Assembly (NCBI GenBank): GCA_000969725.1
Contig: JXSR01S018446.1
DNA: 20,927 bases
Strand: one strand, 5' to 3'
Origin: Ophiothrix spiculata
Taxonomy: Eukaryota > Echinodermata > Ophiuroidea > Amphilepidida > Ophiotrichidae
This document shows, piece by piece, positions 1-11,200 of this stretch. The notes under the pieces are model-generated. The model ran no database searches, had not been told where the DNA came from, and saw only the letters and a program-made list of their open reading frames with translations. Both the position numbers and the translations under genes were made by a program. The stretch's first letter is position 1; every line of letters starts with the position of its first letter.

Positions 1-183
1 CGACCTACCCTAACCCCACCTTAGATGGTACCCCCTAAGATTTCCATCAAAATGACTGCAAAGGATGTAAATAAGATTACCCAAATGCCTGGGGTCAGTT
101 GCTTTTGCGTTTTTTTGCAGCGGGGAAAAAACCCTTATGGGAATACCCCCCCCCCCCCCTCCCCTGGGTAGACAAGGGTTAAT
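1..183. repeat. dispersed repeat copy A, cut by the window edge
   Basis: Shares several blocks in the same order with 9117-9250: ctaaccccaccttag, cagttgcttttgcg, a tgc(a)gcggg(g)aaaaa block and a tagac(a/g)agggttaa end. It contains a run of about 13 C near 146-159. It has no coding capacity and I cannot assign a family. It may continue to the left of the window. Confidence 0.65.
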
Positions 184-796
184 GGACATTGAAGACAAAA
201 GGTTAGTTATAAAAATGGACATACTGTTGTATGTTAGTATGTTAACTATATGAGTGAGGTGCAGGATTGAGTCTTTTTGACAAAATGTTCCCATTCAATG
301 GCATTACATTCATTTTTTTTTCAAGAACGGCGTGATCCGATTTATCTTAATTTTGTCCAAAACAAAACAGCTGTGACATTTCAAATAAAATATGAAAAAT
401 ATATGAGTAATATTTTGATATCAAAGGTGAAGCAATCGGACCATGCTACTTTAAGGGTCATTTCGGAGAAATGCAAACACTGGTACATTGTGACTTGTTT
501 CATGAGCCATTCTTGTTTTTTGTGTCAGTATGATACCCGGTGTAATAGGAATAGAGGCTCTCCGAGTTGTACTATTACGCAGCATTGGTTCCACGCTTTA
601 TTCCGCTATTGCTTATGGAAGGCAGACTTTGATTCCAGGGGGATTTTGATAACTTTCGTGAAAGCAGCAGTGGTGTAATTAAAGTTTCACTATGTTCTGT
701 ACTAACCAAGCAATAATTCTAAGGGACAACAATACTTACCACAAATACGGCGTGGAACAACAATGCTATAACATTAAACCATATAGCACGAGCGTG
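184..796. other. non-coding stretch, no recognisable element
   Basis: AT-rich sequence. An open frame at 277-678 (+) would encode 133 residues, but the translation shows no domain, no repeat and no plausible splice context, and its composition looks random. I treat it as non-coding. Confidence 0.5.
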
Positions 797-798
797 TA

Positions 799-2050
799 CA
801 GGGTGTCCCAATAAAAATGCATCACTTTTGTTTTTGATCATATCTCAGAAACAAATAAATAAACATGAATTTTTATTTCATAATATCAATCAGTATAGTT
901 TAGTCTTTCATCAGGCAAATTTTGAGTAAAATCCGCTGAGCCGTTCTTGAGAAAACTAGAATTTTGTAAGAAGACTCAATTTTACCCCGTTCCCAAGGGG
1001 GTTTACCACAATAACTCATATTTGCAACTATCATCGATCTGGCATGACCATGTTACCACAGTAGGTCTACTCTAAATGGAAAACTCATTTAATCATGGAT
1101 AAACAACTTTTCAGCCACTACAAAACAATAACCACAACACCAGCAACAACAACAATAGCAACAACAACAGAGCAACAACATCAGAAAATTTAGAATTTGA
1201 ATAAATTTAACATGATTAAAACTTGAGCGCTTGTCTAATCACACTCAACCCCCTTTAATAATCGTCCGGGATTTAGAACGTTGCACTGGATCAGGAACAT
1301 GATGATCAGAAAAAAGCTGCCTGGAAACTGATTGTTGGCATGTGAAAGACAGAGTTGCTTGATATTGACTTAAAACTGTACCAAAACTATACAACGTGAG
1401 CTTGGACTGACAGACATTCCATTGCAATTTTCACGAGGAAGTGAATTACTGCTTCGTCATTTTGATCTGAATAATTGGGTTGCCAATGTTATATTTGTAG
1501 AGGTAGAGACAGTCATAAAGTTTTTCTTTTCTTGATAAAAAAAGCTAAACACTTAGAAGATACAAAATACAAATAGAATACCCATTAAAGGAAATCTCTG
1601 CCTTGGTTAAGTTTTCTTGAGAAACCGTGAAGTCGTTTTTTTCCTTCTTTTTATTTAGCACTGCAAAACAGATAAAGCCACATATTGAATTACTATGCCA
1701 CGTCCAGTGCTGAAAAAGATATAAACACCATGAATCAGTGCCATATTTTGTGATCTTTTAGTGTCTACTTTGCAAGTTTGAAATAAATTGATCAACAGTA
1801 ACCAAAGATGTGCATTGTTAACATGATAAACATGATATACTGTGGTAAACCCCATTGGAATGGAGTAAAATTGAGTCTTCTTACAAAATTCTGGTTTTCT
1901 TAAGAACGGCTCGGCAGATTTTGCTCAAACTTTGCCTGATGAAAGACTAAACTATACTTATTGGTATTATGAAAAACGTTTTCATTTTAATTCATCAATT
2001 TCTGAGATATGATCAAAAAAAAAGCGATGCATTTTTATTGGGACACCCTG
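799..2050. mobile_element. non-autonomous DNA transposon with about 220-base terminal inverted repeats
   Basis: The left end starts cagggtgtcccaataaaa and the right end reads attgggacaccctg, its inverse. Similarity between the arms continues inward to about 1022 on the left and from about 1826 on the right, with mismatches, including the blocks tctttcatcaggcaaa and cttgtaagaagactcaatttt-type matches. Both ends are flanked by TA (797-798 and 2051-2052), the target site of Tc1/mariner-like and related DDE elements. The interior, about 1023-1825, holds a (CAA)n microsatellite at about 1132-1175 and no transposase. At 1,252 bases it is long for a MITE. The family is inferred from the TA only. Confidence 0.85.
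1132..1175. repeat. (CAA)n-type microsatellite
   Basis: Imperfect run of caacaacaa and caacagcaac units inside the transposon interior. It is a simple repeat with no coding meaning. Confidence 0.75.
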
Positions 2051-2235
2051 TATTATTTTGCATTTTACCTACATGGATGCTCAGGTTTTGTTTGTTTGTT
2101 TTTTGTTTATAATTGATTTCAAAAACATCTCATTATGATTCCAGATTTGTGTAGAGAAGAAAACAATTTTGCACTGAATTAATGATAGCTCATCCCACTC
2201 TTACTTAGTAAAACTGTCTTCCTTTATAATTGCAG

Positions 2236-2277
2236 GAGTCCTTGATGAAACATCAGAAACGGGCACTTCACTTCCTA
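2236..2277 (+). CDS. possible small linker exon upstream of the HYR array
   Basis: A 42-base segment follows a pyrimidine-rich stretch ending in ttgcag and is followed by a perfect gtaagt donor at 2278. Its length is a multiple of three and both ends are phase 1, matching every HYR exon. Read in that phase it is open and encodes about 14 residues, VLDETSETGTSLP after the split codon: an acidic, Ser/Thr-rich linker with no domain signature. It ends in a, so joining to HYR exon 1 would give an Arg codon (a|ga). The strong donor and matching phase argue for a real exon. Its shortness and lack of homology leave chance possible. Confidence 0.42.
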
Positions 2278-5200
2278 GTAAGTCACTCATTCTTTACGGT
2301 ATTTAATTTATTTTTTACCGCAATAGAAGAAGAATACATTGTTCAATGATAGCTGTACACAAACTTACACTGGCGGTCAAAAGTGTTTGTGCACGCTTAA
2401 ATACATGCAAAAATCTCATTTGTATATCAAACGACCTAGGCTCTTTAAAAATTCATGTTTTTTAAAGGTGTTGTATGTATCCAATATAAATAATCCATGT
2501 TTCCACTGGTATTCGATCTGCCATAACCATAAAAATGGCTGATTTCTTGGACCATATATAAATACATCACACGCACTTTTTGATATGTGCCTATGTAGTT
2601 TATTATTCAATGTTCGTTATCACTGTGTAACCGTAAAGCACATTTTCAGGTTATACGATTGCCAACAAATGTGCAGTTATGTATTTGAATTTTTTTGAAT
2701 GTGCAGAAGAAAGTATACGCACGCCATATTTTCAAAATGCGATGAATGCAATTCCTGTTGAGTTCTTTAGATCTATATGTAAAATATAAAATCCGAAAAA
2801 AATGGCACAAATGAGGAACGGTTCTTGACATATGGCTGGTTAAATGTTTTGTAGGCAAACCCTTATGACCGCCTGTGTAAATATATATAAAAAAATATCA
2901 TCATCAATTCTGATTATAGCTAAACATTTTGGTCGCTTTTTGTAGAAGTTCAAGTTTGGTAAAACGATTTTGTTATTATGTAGTCTATGCATCCTAATAT
3001 AATATTACCCTAAAACGAGCAACAGCGTATTTTCAAAGTATTAAGGTAATGCATTTTTATTAACTATAGTTGTTTGATGACTTACCTCAACAGGACTACC
3101 TACTCCTGCCTTAGTGTGTCCCCCTGATATTGTTCAAAATACAGCGCTTGTTTCTTGGCGCAGTCCGTCATCTTACAACTTCCCTTTCAGACCTTTTATT
3201 ATATGTTCTCCTCCGCCGGAGACTATTTTCCCCTTTGGGGAAACCATCACTAGGTGCAATGCCTCTGACAACGCAGGAACTGTTGTCGAGTGCTCTTTTA
3301 CAGTTATAATAGGTAACATTTTAGAAGTCCTTATTCAAATGCATGTTAAATACGGGTTTTGTGGTACTTGTCTGAAAATTTAAATTTAGTGTTTTCAAAG
3401 GCATGGCTGACAACTTTTTTATTTGAACCCAAATGCATGTTAAATACGGGTTTGTGGTAGCTGTCTGTACTCTTTTACAGTTATAATAGGTAACATTTAT
3501 GAAGTCACCATTGTATTAAAATGCATGTTAAATACGGGTTTTGTGGTAGCTCTCTGTGCTCTTTTACAGTTATAATAGATAACATTTTAGAAGTCACAAT
3601 TCAAATGCATGTTAAATACGGGTTTTTTTTTTGGTAGGTGTCTGAACATTTAAAATAAGTGTTTTCAAAAGCATGGCTGACAACTTTTTTATTTGGACCT
3701 TCTTAAAATTTCAGTATTTAAGTGGGAATTCTTAAAACGGCACTTGCATGCCTAACAATAGGATGGGTGAAGTATTTTCAAAACAAATATCTCTTACAAC
3801 TAGTCAGCTTTTTATTCACCAAACGATATTACTTGTCTATTATCGTCGGTTCAATGTATGTGTGCCACGTGATATTTTGAGGACCACGGGCAGTTTTTTT
3901 TATAAAGATGCAATATGGGAAGTTGGTTAGCGCAGCGGTTCTTTCTAAGGTGTCATAACACCAATGAGTCCAGGGTTAGATTTCTGGTTCTGACGCTGTG
4001 TGTGCATTTGTTCTATAACTCCATCCTGGCTTCCGCACGTTGTCTGGGTACTTTGGTCTTCCTTCTGCATTTATAACTAAATAATGAAAGATCTTGGACC
4101 CAAATTAAAATAAGCCTAATTAGAGGCTTTCTAAAGATTGTTTCTATTCTTTCTTTATATTCATGTGCATTTTGTAATTACTATTATGTATACTTTGCCT
4201 GATTTTTTGTTGGAGGGAAATAGGATACTCAAATGGGATACTAAAGTTACTTCAATGTGCACCAAAGCATCTCGTCGTCTGTTCATGCTTCGCAACCTTA
4301 AGAAATTTGGATTCAACTCAACTGAACTTCTCACTGTCTATACTGGTTATGTTCGCCCTCTTTTGGAATAGTCTGATGTGATATGGCACTCCTCCATTAC
4401 TGATAAACATTCTCGTATCCAAAAGAGGGCGTGCAGAATCATTTTAGGCTTTGAATACACTTCCTATGATTTCCTAATTTACATGCCTGTAAATTATATA
4501 CTCTTTCTTCTAGGAGGGAGGAACATTGTCTCAAATTTGCTTGTTCTCTCTCCAAATCTGCTCGCACTTGCAATTTGCTCCCCCCTAGAAGAATTGAAAT
4601 TCATGGAAGAAAGCTTAGGAATGCCACTGATTTCACCCAACTGCCTGCTCGTACGCTGAGGTTTTCTAGGAGTCCTATTACATAGATTTGTTGAATAGCT
4701 CCTGATTACCAGTTTTACAGCCCCTCCCTCTTGGGTTTAATCACTGACTCCTCAACTGTCTTCATTTGTACTTGGCTGTTTTTGTTTAAATGTATATGTT
4801 TTCTTGTGTAATGTTTCTTCATTGTATAATGCAATTCAGCCTGAAGGCTGCCATGTTATATGATCTAATAAATCAGAATCTGAATCTGAATCTGAAATAC
4901 CGTGTATACTAACATCAGTATTGATAACAATTTATCAAACAGACAATGTGGCGCCAACAATAACATGTCCTCCTGATCAATTCAGCTCATCAACTATAGT
5001 CACGTGGGTAAATCCCACAACATCAGATAACTTTGACGGGATACCAGATATTTCTTGCAGTCCTCCTTCCGGATCATCTTTCCCAGGTGGAGTTACGACC
5101 ATAATATGTACTGCTACAGACGATGCAACTAATTCCGACATGTGCTTATTTTCAGTAACTGTTGGTAAGAATTATATATTTCCTTGATTACCCGTTACTT

Positions 5201-8200
5201 TTTTTTGATAATTGACCCTTATGTAGAGGTTTTGACAATAAGCAATTTTCCAAGCTATTGCCGGATTGGTTGTGTCTTATGAACAATGTAAGATTCAGTG
5301 CTTTCACTTCAGATGGTGCCAGAATGCTAATCTATCAGTCCTGAGGCCAAAAAATACACATGTTTATGCAGTCATTCAGCTGAATTTACTGACATTGATC
5401 GTAGCCATTATATCGATGACTTCATACTAGTAGTAATTTCTTTTGATACCGGACCTCATAAAACGAGAGAAAAGAGAAACTAGCAAACTGTAAAATGTCA
5501 AGACAATTTTCTGAAACTAAGTGCATGTAACCTTTATTCATAAATAAAACTAGACTGAATTTTAACAAAAGGAATCATACATGCATATTTAACATACCTT
5601 TTTTGTGTAGATAATACAAATCCAACAATAACATGCCCTGCTGACATCACTGTTGCCACCAATCCGGTCACATGGCCCGAACCAGGAGCTACAGATAACT
5701 TAGATGCTTCAGTAATCCGAGCATGTTTCCCGCGTTCTGGATCTTCCTTTCCGAATGGACAGACACCTATCGTATGCAGTGCTAGTGATAGAGCAGGAAA
5801 TATGGACACATGCAGTTTTACAGTCACTATAGGTAGTATATTACACATTTTCGTTTACCTATATTGTTAAGAAGAAACTACCTGAGTTTGCCGCCAACCC
5901 ACAGTGTGGTATAGTTAAAAGAATCTAACTTACGACTATTAAACTATTAGCTACATTATTAAACCTAACCATTGACAACTCTATTTTGAAACATTTCTTA
6001 AAAAATGTAAGTAGGTAAAATGTAAAAAATATGACTCCTTTACACATTTTATTGTGCTCAATGCTATTCTTTCATAACATATAGCAGTCATGTTCATCCT
6101 GTGCGTGAAGATTTACTGATATATCATCATACCATCATATCCATACCAACTTCATGTAACGTCAAATCCCCCAACAATTCCCAAATCGAATTTAACATTG
6201 TAATTAATTCTACACAAATAGTGTAATGATAATAATTGACAAAAGGGGTCTTAAGCTATAATATAGATCAAGCACCACCCACTTACCGGGCCTCAATTTC
6301 AAAATCACTAGTTACCACTACCAACTTTGATACCAACAAGAGCAGTTCAAAGAATTAAAAACCAGCGCTAAATGCATCATTAGTTAACTTTATAGAACTT
6401 GTGTTCAAACATCGCCATCATTTTGATGAACGCTTTCTGAGACCAGTAATTTTAACTAGATTGACTTTTCAATATTTTTTGTTATTGAATATCTAACAAA
6501 AACAAACTTTGAAAAACTTGCTTGAAACGGTTTGAATTCAATGTTAGAGCTTAAGGTATAAGCCTGTGACATAGTTCTTAAATGAAATGCATTAAAATAA
6601 TCTTTATATGGGTCTTGAATTTTGTATTATAATTTTATTTTTCAAATAGATTCAGAAAAAGAAGATCCTACGATAACATGTCCGGCAGATATCCTATCTT
6701 CCTCTAATCGAGTCACGTGGTTAAAGCCTGCTGTGACGGACAACATTGACACAGCTTTAAACATCGTGTGTATACCAGACTCAGGATCTTTGTTCCAAGC
6801 TGGGAATTCTACTGTCACCTGTACGGTAACTGACAGTCACAGCAATAGAGCTTCGTGTTCATTCGGTGTCACAGTCGGTATGTTTTTGATTTTTCTCATA
6901 TATCTCTTATAAAAAATCATGGATACTATCATACAAACAACAAAAACACAATAAGAATAACACGCAGACGAATAAAACAAACAAAATCCCTCTTTGATAT
7001 GCAGTTGGAAAGTTGGAATATATATTTTTAATTTTTAAGAATGCATCTTAACATTGTTTAGTCGGGTGCATTTTAACTGCACATCATTTATTGCCCAAGT
7101 GATTACGGATTGTTAGTTTCAACACCTCAAGTTACTATTGGCTTTCTAAATTCATAAAGTATATGTGTCGCGTTACAGCAGAAGATACCTTAGGGGTCAA
7201 AAAAATCCTCAGAATATACTTCAAAGATAGTACTTACGAGGAAATTGGAAAATCCACACGAGGACCTAATAATTATTATATCATTCATAAATATATAATT
7301 GTTCATTGATTGGTTAAAAGCTGGTCACATGATAATAAATAGTACCACTATTTCGAAAGAAAACAAAACAATTCTATATTTGAGGGAGTGAGATACTTTT
7401 TTTGAGTGAGATAGGCTACTATTTCATGTTTAGACTCATCCCCAAGGGTATCGTTACTCAGCGCAATTGAATTCTACGGCGCTGAAGCAAGGAATCAGAA
7501 AGGTGCATAATACAGCAAGAAATCGATGCCAATCAAACTTCTAAGTATCAGGTATGGCATTTAACCAATCAATGAACAAAAAATATATTTAATAAATGAT
7601 ATAAAACAAATATTTAAAATGATCTTATTCGGGATCTAAAGTGGAATCTATTGGTCCCCTTGGTGAACTGGAGGGCGTGAGGTACTATTTTCCCACGACC
7701 TTCAGTCTCGGGGAAAATAGTACCTCACGCCCTCCAGTTCACCTCGGGGAACAATAGATTCCACAAGATCCCTCATTATCATTAAATATTTGTATACTAT
7801 TTCCAACTTGAGCGTTACCCTTTTCAGGGACGTGTCATATATATTTTAATGGTTAGTTTAGGATGTATTTGTTTTACAAGTTTCATACCAGGTTCAAATA
7901 GATTAAGATGTTCTCATCAATTAGCAAATACTATTGAAAAACGTAAACGAACGGATAAAAAAATAATCAAGTTTAAGCAGTACAATAATAAATACTGATA
8001 TTCGACAATTTATCAGCAGATATTGAACCAGGCATACGTGTGAAGTTTTGTGTTGATAGAACTCGAATTTCTAATAACTATTTAATAGTGTTACTATTTA
8101 AAACATTTTACGATAAAGTGACAATGCTATACCACAATTTATACTTTCTGTCTTCATTTATTATTCAATAATGATCTCTTATATATTTGACACAGATCAA

Positions 8201-11200
8201 GAAATGCCAAGAATTACTTGTCCAAGTGACATCAGGACATCTGCGCAGCAGGTATCATGGAATAACCCTGCGGTATCAGATAATTTACATGATGCTACAT
8301 TGATCTCATGCACTCCACCATCCGGGACTACCTTCCCACTTGAGAGCTTCTCTATAGTGACCTGTAAAGCAAGGGATGCGGCAGGCAACACAGCAATGTG
8401 CCAGTTTGATGTTTTTGTTGGTAATGATCATTATTTGTTAAAGTATAAAATATGCGTATATATAGAAACATTAGATGTGGAATTCTCTACAAAGGCTTTA
8501 TTATTGAACACATTTTTTAATAAATAGCCTACATCAAAAATTAAGGTTCCTGATCAGGAGCCTATTAGGATCAGGAGCTTACTATTCTTAGGCTTTTTGT
8601 CCAAAGACATTCGCTCACCCGAGGTACATTTGCTCGCGAAATTCGCTCCGACTTATTCACTCAAATTAAGAGTAAATGACACTATTAATCTTTGGATATT
8701 GGTTTAAGCCTCGTCTGACCAAGTCTCTTTTATAACACGTCTAACCAAGGTTGGTTTTTTTAGAACCGAACCCCATATGAACTTTGTTTTGCTATCAATA
8801 GAAAGATATGGTCCCTTTATCCAACGATACCAAAATCACAAAAATCGGCCAAGGCATTACGCAATTATGGTGTCAGGTTTTTCAGGTAGAAAATCTGAAA
8901 TTTGGGGAAAATGGCCACCACAATCATAAAATGCTATAAAAGTTCTTAATAACAAATTTTCATCGTTTTTTTTTAAATAATAAAGAAGAAAAATGGCAAT
9001 TTTAACATACTATACTCTTTAAATTTCAGTATCATAGCATGCATATATTTTTCAAAATGGCTACTTAAAATGTTCCGGGGCTTCACCACCACCCCTCACA
9101 CCAAAACTTTGACGGCTTGCTCTAACCCCACCTTAGGTAGTACCCGACCTAACTGATCAGTTGCTTTTGCGTTTTTATGCTGCGGGAAAAAAAAAAACTT
9201 AGCGAGGAATGCACCCACCACCACCACCACTTGGTTAGACGAGGGTTAACCAATATTCAAGCATTGTAAGAAACATATCCCTCCATTTCGTGTTTTTATC
9301 CTGCTATCTTGTACAGACCAAATGGCACCACCAATAACTTGCCCGCCTGATATCTCACGTTTTACCAATCAAGTATCATGGACAACACCCATTGCTTTTG
9401 ATGCCGTAGACCCCAACCCTAAAGTGCTATGTGATCCTCCGTCAGGAACGATCTTTCCCATTGGTCAGACAACCGTGGTTACATGTACCGCCACGGACTC
9501 ATCAGGATTTTCAAATGCGTGTTCATTCACTGTTACGATAGGTAAGTCACATTTTTAAAGTAGATTGTAAGAAAGTTGTATCTGCAATGGCTGCCCTAAG
9601 TTATTTTTATTTATACTAATTTTAAAAATCCCTCAAAAATTCACCGTCTTATGTCAGCGGTTCTTGAAATGGTTCTTCAGGTGACTATGTCACCTGAAGA
9701 ACCATTTCAAGAATCACTGACCCAAGATTGGAGATTAGACAGCGTGCAATCCAAATTTATGACAAATGGCAGCTATTGCAGATATGACTTTCTTGCACTC
9801 ACATGACGATTTTTAAAAAGGATTGTATGGGTATTTTGAATCAATATGCTTTATAAGGCTTCAAAATCTCAAATGTTGTTTTTCCCCATCACATTACGTA
9901 TTCTTACTTCAAAAATGAGTTTTGAATGATTATCCTTTTTGAGCAATGGAGGATATTGCACACTCGACTGACCATGTTTTGTATTTCCCGGGTTTTACCC
10001 AAACTGATGCGTGTCCCCTTGTTGTACGGGATTTTATTTAAACTGAAATGAGCCGTCTTCTTTTCTGACAGATGTTCGTAAGGTTTTATTATTGATATGA
10101 CGATATAAGCATCACATTACGTCGTATATATTCTGAATTAATTTACAAAAATAGTTATGGTGACATAAGCATTACTGCCCACCAGCTTGTCTGATGGGTT
10201 TAGGAATCCCCTCACGTTGTTAAATTTGTGTGAAATATTCGTTTTTTGGGTATGCCTTCCTACATAACTTCTTGGTCCCCTGGAAAATATCTACGAAACG
10301 CTAGTGTATTCTATTATTTTAACCTATTAGACTGTTTGTTAACCTCATAAAAATGCAATTCTGACCGATGTAGCTATAATAAGGTTTGCATTCGTGTTAC
10401 ATTTCGTAAACATGTTACATTATTAAATCCCATATGCTTTATTTTTGTTCTTCCAAATGCAACAGATCAGAAGAAGCCACAAATATCATGTCCAGCGAAT
10501 ATCCTCTCTCCAACGACGCAGGTTTCGTGGCCCGATCTCTTCGTATCAGACGATCTTGACCAGGCTTTGGCTCTGTCGTGTATCCCATCCTCGGGGTATA
10601 GATTTTTTAGCGAAGGTGATAATATTGTCCAATGCACTGCTACTGATGATGCTGGGAACGCCGGGTCTTGTTCATTCACCGTTACCGTAGGTAAGAAAGA
10701 GGTCAAATGGAATCCTTGTGAATTTTACGAAATCATACCTTCCATCAGACTTAATTTATTGCTTTCATATCCCTAGCAAGTCGATATAGAGTACAATTTA
10801 AATCATGCAAATAAAAATGACAAAAAGAGTAATATTTACCGAACGTTTTTTTCGGACTGATAGCGCAATATTGTTTATACCGTATTCTATTACATTAAGG
10901 TAGTACTCAATAAATCACTGTTTTTACATGTAAAATGTGATAAATTCTCATTTCAAATTTTAATTTTTAATTTCCTATTTAGAAGTAATTAAAAAATATT
11001 TTTAGCTTAGATGGTCAAAAAAAAAACATTACCATCATGTTTCTTGTGAAAATTCCTTTCTGGAAATGTATACTTTTATTAACTTTAAGCACTTTGTTAA
11101 ACAGTTATGGTACAAAATAAACATGCAAACACGTTAAATTGAGTAACGTGCTTTCCCCCCTTAAGGACATTAAAATGTTAATTTTGCATTAACATAAGAT

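Larger units (their letters stand above)
3313..4942 (+). other. intron 1, the longest in the gene
   Basis: In order it contains the tandem repeat carrying exon-tail copies, about 280 bases of unassigned AT-rich DNA (3640-3917), a SINE-like segment, a LINE 3' end, and a short 3' splice region with a tactaac branch motif. Nearly all its extra length compared with neighbouring introns is explained by these insertions. Confidence 0.85.
6878..8195 (+). other. intron 4
   Basis: Contains two adjacent inverted-repeat elements (7276-7604 and 7609-7792). The flanks, 6878-7275 and 7793-8195, are AT-rich with nothing recognisable. Confidence 0.8.

Noticed and set aside
277-678. 133-residue open frame on the plus strand
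   Set aside because: No domain, no splice context and random-looking composition; it does not resemble HYR or mobile-element proteins.
1655-1855. Transposase remnant on the minus strand inside the 799-2050 element
   Set aside because: The 66 residues show no DDE or helix-turn-helix motif and partly come from the inverted-repeat arm.
3313-3640. CRISPR-like array because of regularly spaced repeats
   Set aside because: The units are long, imperfect and include exon sequence, and the genome is clearly animal; this is a local tandem duplication.
3918-4000. Functional tRNA gene
   Set aside because: A and B boxes are present, but the B box is imperfect and the stems cannot be formed convincingly; a SINE remnant explains it better.
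4138-4371. Host gene encoding 77 residues
   Set aside because: The sequence is the C-terminal part of a non-LTR reverse transcriptase with a stop, a later frameshift and a LINE-type 3' tail.
5534-5848. Minus-strand open frame of 104 residues across HYR exon 3
   Set aside because: It is the antisense shadow of an exon with perfect HYR motifs and splice sites on the plus strand. The same applies to minus-strand frames over exons 5, 7, 10, 13 and 16.
10445-10690. Alternative plus-strand frame of 81 residues over exon 7
   Set aside because: It is out of frame with the HYR motifs; the phase 1 frame has the conserved Cys, Trp and PxSG pattern and matches neighbouring exons.
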